Below, piece after piece: positions 7,554-18,100 of a stretch of DNA of 64,000 bases. The stretch is from Barnesiella propionica. Lineage in GTDB: Bacteria > Bacteroidota > Bacteroidia > Bacteroidales > Barnesiellaceae. How positions within the stretch are numbered: position 1 is the first letter of the stretch; each line of letters starts with the position of its first letter. The stretch covers positions 1-64,000 of the forward strand of contig NZ_JAOQJK010000002.1 of the NCBI RefSeq assembly GCF_025567045.1. Direction: 5' to 3'. The notes under the pieces were generated by a model, which made no database searches, was not told where the DNA came from, and saw only the letters and a program-made list of their open reading frames with translations. The position numbers and the translations under genes were made by a program.

Positions 7554-9637
7554 GACAAGAAATAATGGACATACTAGCTGAAAACCGTCGGCGTAATGAC
7601 CGGATAAACGCAAAGTTCAATCCTATTACAGGCGAAGGAGCAATTCTTGAACGTATCAAGATTGAAATTTCCGATTTTTCCATACCGGTACAGTACATCC
7701 CAAAGGAGATGATGCGTGTACCGCTAGTTAGTAAATTAGCTAAATTAGGCTCTATCCGGATATTTATTGAAAAATTAGGTGTTGAATATTCCGATGAAGA
7801 AAAAGAAAAAGTAGCACAACAGTTTGTTCGCGTGCGATGCCGTTACGATTTTTGTTTTTGGGCGGCGCTTTTCGTCTTCATAAAAGGAAAAGGAGAAGGA
7901 GGGGAAGATATTCGTTTTCGGCTTATTAGTCCGCAGCGTAAACTCATTCTTTGCTTTGAGAAAAAACGTATAGCAAACAAACCCATCCGGCTCATACTCT
8001 TAAAAGCCCGGCAATGGGGCGGATCTACAGCCACGCAAATTTATATGGCATGGTTGCAACTCATTCACAAAATAGGACTCAATTCGCTTATTGTAGCCCA
8101 GGTTAGTAGCACATCCACCGAAATAAAAGATATGTTCGACCGGATGATAAATGCTTATCCGACATATATGCTGCACAAATTAGGCGATATCTACGATGAC
8201 AATGAACCTAAAATGATAGGGGTAGGGCAAAGCGGAAGCATTCACCGCATACCTCAGCGAAATTGCAAAATAAAGATAGGTTCGGCCGAAAGCCCTAATT
8301 CTTTCCGTGGAGGCGATTACAATCTCGTACATTGCTCCGAGGTAGGACTATGGAAAGCTACGGATGGAAAATCACCGGAGCAGATTGTGCGATCAGCCTG
8401 TTCCGGAATACTTTACAAGCCTTACACGATGATAGTTTACGAGAGTACCGCCAATGGAACCGGTAATTTCTTCCAGCGTGAATACGATGCGGCCAAAGAA
8501 GGTAAATCACAGTTTGAAGCTTTGTTCGTAGCATGGTATGAAATTGATTGGAATACCGTTGCAGTTGAAAATATCGAAGAATTTGCAACAATGTTGTATG
8601 ATAATAAACAAAATGGCAATGCTAATTCCAATCGGGAGGAAAACGGAAAATATCTCTGGTGGCTATGGGAACAAGGTGCAACCCTTGAAGCTATTAATTG
8701 GTACATTTTGGAACGCCGTAAATATACCGATCATGGTGGAATGGCATCCGAATGTCCGTCCGACGATGTAGAAGCTTTCGTTCATTCAGGAGCTCGTGTA
8801 TTCGACAAATATAAGGTCGAGAATCTTAAGTCTGCCTGTCGTGAACCTCGATATATAGGAGATGTCTGTTCCGAAGCGGACAATGGAGAAGGTGCATTGC
8901 GTAATATTCGTTTTGAACAAGATAATCAGGGCTTATTATGGATATGGTCGTTACCCGAGATAGATGAAGAAGAAGACGTTACCGACCGCTATTTGGTAGT
9001 TGTTGATGTCGGCGGCCGCTCTTATAAAGCCGATTGGTCGGTTATCTGTGTATTCGACCGCTTGTATATGGCCGAAGGAGGAAAACCCATGGTAGTGGCG
9101 CAATGGTATGGGCATATCGATATGGACTTGCTCGCTTGGAAAGCTGTACAAATTGCGGCATTTTACGATAATGCATTACTCGTTATCGAAAGCAATACAC
9201 TCGAAACAAAAGATAAAGAACGGCAAGTTGATGGCGATCAGTCCGTTTTCATACTCAATCAGATTAAAGATATCTATCCCAATCTGTATGCACGAAAACA
9301 GAATGAGCAGGAGATAGTCGAACGGGTACCGAAAAAATATGGTTTCCATACCAATATGGCCACAAAGCCTATGATTATTTCGACATTGGTGAAGGTAGTC
9401 CGTGAAAACCTGTATATCGAAAGAGATAAGCGTTGCTTGGATGAATATATAACCTATGAAAAGAAAAAGAATGGGGCATTTGGTGCAATAGTAGGGAAAC
9501 ACGACGATTTGTTGATGACAAGAGCGATAGGTCTGCACATCTGTTTCTTTGAGATGGAATTACCGGTGTTTGTCAAACGTGCGAAGAAACTTAATCATGG
9601 TAGAAAACGGAAAGCGATATCCGCTGCAACAATATAA
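7550..9637 (+). CDS. terL: Terminase large subunit (packaging ATPase/nuclease)
   Basis: 695 residues. The N-terminal ATPase has a Walker A-like loop at residues 152-160 (KARQWGGST) and a Walker B region near 256-264 (DYNLVHCSE, with Asp256 and Glu264). The C-terminal RNase H-fold nuclease carries three acidic clusters: Asp486 in VVVDVGGRSYKADW, Glu547 in LLVIESNT, and Asp652/Asp653 in GKHDDLLMTRA. These are the expected metal ligands for cutting concatemeric DNA. The start is fixed by the ATGA overlap with the rhomboid-like gene. It is intact and of normal length or slightly long. It motors DNA into the procapsid through the portal encoded at 10118-12088. Confidence 0.95.
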   Translation: MRQEIMDILAENRRRNDRINAKFNPITGEGAILERIKIEISDFSIPVQYIPKEMMRVPLVSKLAKLGSIRIFIEKLGVEYSDEEKEKVAQQFVRVRCRYDFCFWAALFVFIKGKGEGGEDIRFRLISPQRKLILCFEKKRIANKPIRLILLKARQWGGSTATQIYMAWLQLIHKIGLNSLIVAQVSSTSTEIKDMFDRMINAYPTYMLHKLGDIYDDNEPKMIGVGQSGSIHRIPQRNCKIKIGSAESPNSFRGGDYNLVHCSEVGLWKATDGKSPEQIVRSACSGILYKPYTMIVYESTANGTGNFFQREYDAAKEGKSQFEALFVAWYEIDWNTVAVENIEEFATMLYDNKQNGNANSNREENGKYLWWLWEQGATLEAINWYILERRKYTDHGGMASECPSDDVEAFVHSGARVFDKYKVENLKSACREPRYIGDVCSEADNGEGALRNIRFEQDNQGLLWIWSLPEIDEEEDVTDRYLVVVDVGGRSYKADWSVICVFDRLYMAEGGKPMVVAQWYGHIDMDLLAWKAVQIAAFYDNALLVIESNTLETKDKERQVDGDQSVFILNQIKDIYPNLYARKQNEQEIVERVPKKYGFHTNMATKPMIISTLVKVVRENLYIERDKRCLDEYITYEKKKNGAFGAIVGKHDDLLMTRAIGLHICFFEMELPVFVKRAKKLNHGRKRKAISAATI

Positions 9638-9655
9638 ACTTAATATAAAATAGTT

Positions 9656-10063
9656 ATGAAATTTTCAGTAAAAAAAATGCAGAATGAGAATAAACTTCAT
9701 TCTCACGGACAAAGGAAAAATAGAGCTGCCCTCAACAAGTTTCAAAAGTTTTTGGCATGGCTTCGGTTACGTAAAGCCATAAATATGGCGGATGAGGCTC
9801 ATGCTAAAAACGGAGAGCGTTATTATGTAATGCCTTCCAGTAGCTCGAAGTCTGAATTAATAATCATGGATAGACGTAATTTTCGCATCCTTAAAAACAA
9901 ATATTATATAACTTCCGAAGCCCGAGTACGTGATTTAGTTGCAGAATCCTTCTATTTCACGCCATATAAAAACGGATACGGTTATATGCCAGCGGAGATT
10001 CGTCGTATAAAGATGGAACAATATTTCCGTTGGTGTGAGGGAAAATTGAACGGAAAAAAATGA
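9656..10063 (+). CDS. Unrecognised small basic phage protein downstream of terminase
   Basis: 135 residues, begins 18 bp after the terminase stop and ends just before a bidirectional terminator. The first 45 residues are very basic (KNRAALNKFQKFLAWLRLRK); the rest is mixed, with several Tyr-rich stretches (NGERYYVMPSSSSK, YFTPYKNGYGYMP). No signal peptide, membrane segment or familiar motif is visible. Operon position suggests a packaging, head-maturation or DNA-binding accessory. I do not recognise it. Confidence 0.6.
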   Translation: MKFSVKKMQNENKLHSHGQRKNRAALNKFQKFLAWLRLRKAINMADEAHAKNGERYYVMPSSSSKSELIIMDRRNFRILKNKYYITSEARVRDLVAESFYFTPYKNGYGYMPAEIRRIKMEQYFRWCEGKLNGKK

Positions 10064-10076
10064 ATAAATCAAAATG

Positions 10077-10110
10077 AAGGGAGTAAATACATCAGTTGCA
10101 TTACTCCCTT
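10077..10110. terminator. Bidirectional terminator between convergent phage operons
   Basis: Perfect 10-bp stem AAGGGAGTAA / TTACTCCCTT with a 14-nt loop, lying between the end of the plus-strand terminase block and the end of the minus-strand portal operon. T- or A-rich sequence follows on both strands, so it can serve both directions. Confidence 0.8.
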
Positions 10111-10117
10111 TGTTAAA

Positions 10118-12088
10118 TTAGTTTGATTTTGCTTGTTGCTCCCCTCTAAGCATTCCATATGCTTTATTGACAGCATCCATATTTGCACCTTGTTGAATTT
10201 GTGTAAGCATTTCTGGTGAAAGCTCGCCGGGCGTTTGGCCTTGCTCCATCTGCTCCTGTTGGCTTTGAAGACTCTGTAGCAGTTCGTCGGCAAATGGAAA
10301 ATCACCGTGTTGCAAAAGTTGTTGCAACGAAATCTGGCCTGTACGCCATATTTCCATGAGGAAGTCATTGGCCATTTGCCGGTAGGCTGGAGTAGAAGTA
10401 CTCTCTGTAATACTAAGGTCAAACTCTATATCCCTTATCTTTTTGGGATCATACTCTATTTGTGCTCCGCTCTTTCCGGCGATATTAAATACCCGTTTGG
10501 TGTCGTAATATTGTTGAATATTTTTGACATCTTTATAAGCTGAATCTATGACAAACATGCTGAAACTTTCAAGCAAGTCAAGCAACGAAGTTGTGGCGTT
10601 TTGTGTCTGTTGGGAGTATAGGCTGGCGCTCATGCCCGAAAAACCAGGTTTTCCTTGCAGAGCACCATTTACACCGGATATATCCTCAAAGAATTTAAGT
10701 TGTATATTCAGCAATTCAGTTATACCGATATTGGTCGAATTATTAGCTATCTGCTGAGGTAATGGGTTACCTGCTTTAGCTTTGATAGCTATAACACCGT
10801 TAAATCGGCTCCATTCATCTGCTATATCTTCAAGGCTCATACCCTTGGGTAAACATTCTTCAGGAAATAATAAGACTCCCTTCGCACTGGCCCGCATAAT
10901 CCAGTCGTATAACGTTATAAGGCGGTTCGTATATCGTTGCTGGTCTATAACATCACTCACAAAGGAATGTATTTCACTGTCTATATAGGGGTAAGCCTTA
11001 AAGACATACGGATGGCTTTTGTGCTCATATGGCGTTTCACCTTCCTTTAGTATATCACCGAAGGGAGTGAGATAATAAAAATACCAGTAATCATCCATAA
11101 ACCAGGTTGCTTTTATAAAAGGAATCTCCTCTTTGGGTATTCCACAGGCAACACCTTTTTGTAGTCGATCCCTATTTACAGCCTCTACCATATCCGCATA
11201 ATCTTCTGTTTCTATCTTATATACGTCCCCGTTATTATAGTCGTGGCAACGGTAGCGAGGTTTACTCTCTCTCCGCCACACCTCTATGACCCGGCACCGT
11301 GTCGGATCGCTCGTAAAAAGAAAATCATAATTTTCCATTTTCGAATAACCGAAACGCTCACAGTTCGTACTGATGAATTGTCTGTTATGGGCAAAAGTGT
11401 AGATGCGTTTCAGCCGTTGGTAATCATCCGGACTTTCTGCAAATTGTTGACATAAAGTTTCAAAAGTAACGTCGTGGACTTCTCCCAGACAGTTTACGTC
11501 CCATCCCCGGAAATCCCTCATATGGTTGTCGATAAAAAAATTATTCGGTTGAACATAGTCCGTCCAGCAATCACATTTATCGTTACGCCAGCCAAACCAT
11601 TTACGATGAACAATTAATCCGCTTATTAAGAACTCTTCCATAGTACGGGCATAAAGTTCGTTCATTCTGTTCATCTGCATATTACATTGCAGAATGATAC
11701 TCATCGTTTCGCCGAGTTTCTGTTCATCTCGGTCGCGGGCCGTACAAGTGGGTTCTTTTGCTTGACTGCGGTACACTCCGAGCACGTTGCGAACCAGTCG
11801 GCGGATAAGGTTATTTTTTAAAGGAACGTTCCCCTGCTCCTTAATATATTCTTCTTCCGTTTTATAACACCCGTCCACTTTGATTACATCTTTCCATTGG
11901 TCACCGTATGTATAACGTTTGTTGCGTTCTCTGTCTTTACGAAAATAACTCATATTGTTCCAGTGCTGTTGAGCCTCCATAAGCACTTCAAATGCCCTGC
12001 GATAGCCATTTTGTCTCGCTCTTTCTACGGTATCCATTTCCACGCTGGGCGTAATTTTACTCAATCGGTGTAGTATTTCTTTTGCCAT
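10118..12088 (-). CDS. Portal protein, P22-type
   Basis: 656 residues, the size of P22-like portals. The body contains the portal hallmarks: an N-terminal wing with VYRSQAKEP, a central helix preceded by DVIDQQRYTNRLITLYD, the GVNGALQGKPGFSGMSASLY segment, and a Gln-rich, helical C-terminal tail (LQSQQEQMEQGQTPGE) like the barrel/crown of podovirus portals. It forms the dodecameric DNA gate at one capsid vertex and docks the terminase. It is the last gene of the minus-strand operon that starts at 27891, 60 bp downstream of the giant polyvalent gene. Family identification is by pattern and context. Confidence 0.85.
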   Translation of the reverse strand: MAKEILHRLSKITPSVEMDTVERARQNGYRRAFEVLMEAQQHWNNMSYFRKDRERNKRYTYGDQWKDVIKVDGCYKTEEEYIKEQGNVPLKNNLIRRLVRNVLGVYRSQAKEPTCTARDRDEQKLGETMSIILQCNMQMNRMNELYARTMEEFLISGLIVHRKWFGWRNDKCDCWTDYVQPNNFFIDNHMRDFRGWDVNCLGEVHDVTFETLCQQFAESPDDYQRLKRIYTFAHNRQFISTNCERFGYSKMENYDFLFTSDPTRCRVIEVWRRESKPRYRCHDYNNGDVYKIETEDYADMVEAVNRDRLQKGVACGIPKEEIPFIKATWFMDDYWYFYYLTPFGDILKEGETPYEHKSHPYVFKAYPYIDSEIHSFVSDVIDQQRYTNRLITLYDWIMRASAKGVLLFPEECLPKGMSLEDIADEWSRFNGVIAIKAKAGNPLPQQIANNSTNIGITELLNIQLKFFEDISGVNGALQGKPGFSGMSASLYSQQTQNATTSLLDLLESFSMFVIDSAYKDVKNIQQYYDTKRVFNIAGKSGAQIEYDPKKIRDIEFDLSITESTSTPAYRQMANDFLMEIWRTGQISLQQLLQHGDFPFADELLQSLQSQQEQMEQGQTPGELSPEMLTQIQQGANMDAVNKAYGMLRGEQQAKSN

Positions 12089-12148
12089 TTATTACTTCAT
12101 ATTATAGATATAGCTGTAAAGTTAGTACCAGGCAACCATAACCTTGTT

Positions 12149-15100
12149 TTATTTGTTACTTTCCGTAGCTTCGAGTTTTTCGACCAATTCTTTTTTTAAA
12201 TTTCGCAACACTTCCGCCAATTCTTTTTTCTTATGAGGATCCTCTGTTGTTCTTAATTTTTTTATCAGGTAATTGATATCAGGCTTATAAGCCTCAAAGA
12301 TGCTGTAACGTTTAAACTCATGGGTATTCAGAAGACGGTCGTAACGTTCGGCATTTCTCCATACGTCGTTGTCCATTTCATTCTCATAGCCTTTCACCTG
12401 CTTTTTAGTAATACTATATTCATTTCCATAATATTTGTATGCAGCGTCTATCTGGCTGCTCTGGGCATAATCATTATCTGTGCTGGATACCATTTTGCTT
12501 ATAAAAGGATAATTCCTGATGTCTTGATATTCTTCATTTCCAAGCAAGGCTCCGCCCATTTTCCAGCTCTTTTCGGCAAATGTCGCAATACCACCCAAAT
12601 AACTTACGAAGATGTGCTCTATGGCACTCGGATTAAATGCATAGCCGAAAGAGCGGTCGATCCAGCCTTTAGAATAATCCGTTCCCCCTGTGGCGTTGTT
12701 CATCCATCGGCTTGCATCGACAAGCCACTGTAAAGTGCCTCTGCTTACTTTCCGGTATTCAGGATCTAAATTGTCGTCATATGGGGTATGGCCCGTTATA
12801 GGTCTTCCCATAAAATCTTTATTCCATAAGTAGGACTCAAAGATGGGCTGTGCCATGGAAGGAGTGATACCTTTCGCAAAACCTTTCCAAATAGATTCGT
12901 TATTTTGTACGATTCCGTTTGCATCCACTATGTCCAAAGGCATAAGCTGGCTTAACTGGCTGATGATAGCGGCAAATGTATTTTCATATTTGTCATGTCC
13001 TGTTAAAGAACCGTAAGCGATTTCTCCAAGTCCGTACATAGCCCTGATTTCAGGGGGTAATGCGATTTTTCCGAACTTATTATTACCTATTGGAAAAACA
13101 AAGTTATTTCTTCGGGTCCAGGCACTAAGGTTATAATAATCCTCGTCATCACCGCCCATGGCTGAAATGATGAGACGTGTAACAATAGGCATCAGTACCC
13201 CTATCCCTATAACACCCCCGAGAATAGGAAGCATATGTTTCGGATATTTTCTGGTTAAGTCGATATATTGCATCAATCCCTGTATGGCAGGATTCAAAAA
13301 CATAAACCAGCTCTTTGCGATTTGATTGCCCATCGCTCCGCTCCCTTTTCGGTTGAAGTTCACACTAGTCTCTTTGGCGTCCGTGATACTCTCAAGAACA
13401 CTTCTTCCCATTTCCCGGCTCGTAACATAGGCTGCAAAACGGCAGGAATTTTCTATACCCCTGTTGGCAAATTCCAGCGCAGTACCTACAGCACTCATCG
13501 CACTTTCGGCATTTCCCCGGATGGAATATTTACGCAACGCTTTTTTGATTTTTTTCTCGTAGTCGTCGATAGTCCAGAGTTGGCTGTATCCCGTTTCACC
13601 TCCATTTTTTATGAACTCTGCAAAGTACCTGTCACGTTTGTTGTTCATATCTAAAGCACCGTCTTTATATCTGCGGTAAAGAGCATAGATGCTGTTATGC
13701 TGGACCGCCCGGTCGCCCCGGACATCAACCAGGCTAAGGTTATCTTTTAGGTTTTGGTTGAATTTTCTGAAATACTTAAGCCCGTATTTAGCAAAACCCA
13801 CCACATTGGAAGATATAATATCACGTTGCAAGTTTGAAATCAGAAACTCTGGACTCAGTGAGGTTACATTTTTAGCTCTGAAACGGTTAACCTTATTGAT
13901 AAAACTATTCAACATATTTAATTTAGCCGCATCAGGATTAAGAATGCCGTTGATGGCCTGAGCAGCTCTCGGACTTCCGTTTACCCATACCTGATACTCC
14001 ATGCCGTTACGCATCACCCTGACACAATGTTCGTTGGCCTGCCACTTTTCAGAACGCCTGTTAATCTCAAGACCTCGGCTGCGCTTTATAACTTCACCGG
14101 ATTTTTCTTTCTCTTTCATTTCCCTGTCGAAACGTTCCACCTCCTCACGCTGTTCCTTTGCCGTCATGTTATTCGTGATATTTGGCTTACACAATTCGTC
14201 CGTTGTTGCGTCATACCAGGTATGCGTAACGCTCAGTAACGGGTCGTCCGCATTCAGGGCAAGGTTAAGCAACTTTTGTTTTACCAGGTTTTTGTTGCCT
14301 TGGACGATAGCAGAATGACCCATCGACATAATAGTAGCAAAAAGATTATCCGCCTGGCTGGTTCGTCCACTTGCCTTCTTATCGGCTTTTTGAAAGGGAT
14401 TTATTTCTCTGGTTACATACTCGTATACATCATCAGCAGTTTCCTCCTTAAAGCCACGTAACGGAACATAATACTCGAACATCGAACGTATCTCGTTATA
14501 TTGCTGCTTGCTGATATTGCCGCATAAATAAGATTTTTGTAACGAAAAGTTTGTCAGCTTGCCGATCGCATTCCACAGCGCATCAGTTTTGTCTTTTGGA
14601 ACCGTTTGTTCAAATTTATACACATATTCCTGTGCCCGTGTTTCAAGCTCTGCATTGCTCATTTCCGTCTCTTCAGGATCAAATATGGCCGTCAGCCCGC
14701 TGTAATCACGTTCCCGGTTCCTTTTATAATCGTCAAGTTCCTTCTGCTCCGCATTTTGTTTGGCGGCATCATATTTCACTGGATCTATTTCACCTTTGGA
14801 CAACATTCGATCCAACTCGTATATCTTTACATCCTTTATCCGTTTGGCATCTCTCAATGCAAATTTTTTATTGCGTTCCAGTCCGTGCTTGCAGTTCAGA
14901 TAACACTCGGCATCCTCTTGCTCTATCCCTTTCCCCTCTATTTCGTAATCACCTTTGATGATATCCGTCAGAGCATCAGACAACGGTTCGACATAATTTT
15001 CTTGCATTTCATTAATCTCCCGCATATCCACGCTGCTCTTATGCATAGCATGCAGATATACGTTTTCAAAATCAGCCGTTTTTCTGCCGGTCGATTGCTC

Positions 15101-18100
15101 AAAACTCTCCTGTAAAGCTTTCACACTACGCAGATGATCATGCCACGCTTCATCAAACCGGTGTACGAACGATAGGGTAGTAGCCTTTTCATAAAGATTT
15201 TGAGCCTCGCTTCCGGGATTGTTGCCTTCGCTCCTGAATAGTAAATCACTATCATTCAAATTATTTTCATCACCTATAGTTGGATTTTCAAAGTTTTCAA
15301 CTATCTTTATGGCAGAAGAAAGGTCCTGAGTGTCTGTTTCCTGCTGAACCGGTTGTGATGCTGAGGAGATCAACTTAAGACTTTCAAGCTCTTGTCGTTC
15401 TTGGGCGCTCGCAATTGGAGCGAGAGTGCCGAGATAAGCAAGGGCTTTCTTTTTGTCTACGGTCAATAGTTTACCTTCATTAATCCACCTAACAACAGAG
15501 TTGCCATATTTGCCATAGACAGAGGTCACAAGATTAAAGTCTACTGCACCCTCTTTGTCGGCCTCTATGGTTACAAGAGTTTTGTTGCCATTTATTTCTA
15601 TTTCGGTCAAGATGGCGAAACTTTTAACTCTGCTCCCTTTTAAAACAGCTATAGGATTATTAACCGCAATCGGTAGATTCCGTACCTGCTTTACATCGAA
15701 TTTATGCTTTTTAGCCTTTTTCATAAGTTTATTGCCAAAAAGACGCATAATTTTTGATGGTAATCCCGCACTCAGCAGTATGTCAGACGGCATTCCCAAG
15801 TCAAGTATGATTGAATCTGCAGTTTCATCGGTAAGTCCCTCAAGCTGCTTGTTGAAACGTTCATTGGCATAAGTCTCCTCAGGCTCTGCCACAAGTGCAA
15901 CATCACGTGTCGATATTGGAGTATAGTTACCAACTTTTAACTCGTATTGCATTGCGACATCGGTAGCTTCTCCGAACAGGCTGCTGTCCTTGCCCTCTTT
16001 CAAATTCTCATAACTGCGCCATAGAATATAGCGGAGTTCATTGTCAGTCAGAGTAATCCCTCTGAAATCCGAAAAGCCCAATTTGTCGAGCATTTCGGAG
16101 AAGAGTTGTTTGATTCTCTGCCACCAACCGCTCTTTTTCGCCTCCTCGAAATTCGTACGCTCGGCAAGTCCTGCAAGGTATTCCTCGGTAGCCTTACGGA
16201 AATCCCAACCGTTTTTTACCGCCATATCAACCATACGTCTGCGTACTGTCTCATCAGCATGATTGAATACATTATCGAGGAAGTTGTCAAAGTGAGTGCC
16301 GAACATCTTGCGTAGTCCGTAGTGGGCGACAGCTTCGTGCAACAAAGTCTGCTCCACATCGGCAAGGCTCGTATGGTTAGGAATGACAATCGTAATCTTT
16401 CCGGTATTCTTGGTGTAGAAACCTCGTGCCTTTTGGGTTCTACCTTTCAGTCCGCTCACATTCGTAAGCGCTTCTATATTGTCAAGATGCAACATTTCAG
16501 CTAACTCTTTCACACGCTCTGCCATTTGTTTGCGAAGCATGCGAGGACTTATCGGCCTATCATGCGTTTTGGCAAAACGCAAGTTTTCATCTTCGATGCT
16601 TGGATTCTCAAAATTTTCCACTATTTTTGTAACGGAATCCAAATCCAAGTAGTCCACGTCAGCGAGAATCGTTCGCTGTTGGTTTATTAGGTTTTGGATT
16701 CTTTCTTTATCCACATACAGCAACTTTTCTTGGGTTATCCAATTCAACCATTCGGCATTATCTTTAGGAAACACGTTCCTGATACTGTTTATTTCCAAAG
16801 TCTTTCCTCCAATAGTCGGGTTCAATGACAGACCCACAACAAAATTTTTGTCGTTACTTGATAACTCAACAATAATATTTTGTCCTTTCGATTTGTCACC
16901 ATAGGCAAATACTGCTATTGGGCTTTGAAGAGCAACTACCAAATCCTTGATTTCTTCAAGTCCGTAGTTGTGGCCGAACTTGGTAGCCTTGTCTGTCAGC
17001 CTTGTCGAATTGAGCTGTATCGGGAGATTCGGCACACCGGTACCTAATAACACATTACCGGGATTACCTAACCGATAGATATGTCCTTTGGGTAACGTGC
17101 CGTCAATTTGCTGCTGTAATTCTTCATTAAACTGCGCATTAATTAAGGATAATCCGCCGTCACGATACAGCATTCTGTTTCCATCCTTACCCTCACATTC
17201 CTGTACGGTATCAAAGAAGCCCTGCAAGTAAACACCAAGCTGTTGCACCTCTTCGGGTGCAGCATCCCTATAATTACCCAACGCCTCCGGTCGCTTCTTG
17301 AACTCTTCAAACGTCTCGGCAAACTTCTCACCGCGAATCTCTGCAAAGCCCTGCGCCAAAGTATAACAGGACTTTTTCCACTCCTCGGCCAGCATCGGGT
17401 TATAAGCATCACAAAGGAAATTGTTACGCTTGCCCTCTTCGGCAAGTTTCATACCCACCCAGGCGTCAAACAGACGTGCGCTCATTTCGACAGGGTCACG
17501 CCAATACTTGCCATTGCTCAACTGACGCTTACCGAAATCACTCTCCTCAATGGCATCTATAACCCCGGCATAAGCATTCCCCATCTCTTCGCGCACAACA
17601 CCATTCCTCATAACCATCCTGCGCTGCTCCATATTCGTCATCATACCCAAAGGCATACCACCCATACGTGCAAAATAACTATCCAAGGCATGCCACCATT
17701 CGTGCGCCAGCGAACCTGCACCCCTTGTCTTGGTAAGGTTAATCACCACATTATCCCTCTCATAATGCGCGTTAGCATTTCCCGTTCCACGCGCACCAAA
17801 AGCAATACCAAGTTCACCATTCAGTGAAATCGCCTTAGGCGAAATACCAGTCACTTCCGCCAAGTCCATGAGCGCATCATACGCACTATTCAGCGCCGCC
17901 TGCCTGTCAGCATCATTCGTCCAGTTGCCAAACTGCACACCACGGAAAAAAAATGTCTTTCCAAACTCCTCTGGCGTAACATCACTGCCACCGCGATAAT
18001 CAGCACCCTTGCGCGTCTCATCCTTCAGATAAACCTTGTTAAGCCTCATTGTGGTATCCTTTTTCCTTAAAATCTGTGCATCGACAGTTTCGCGGTTACC

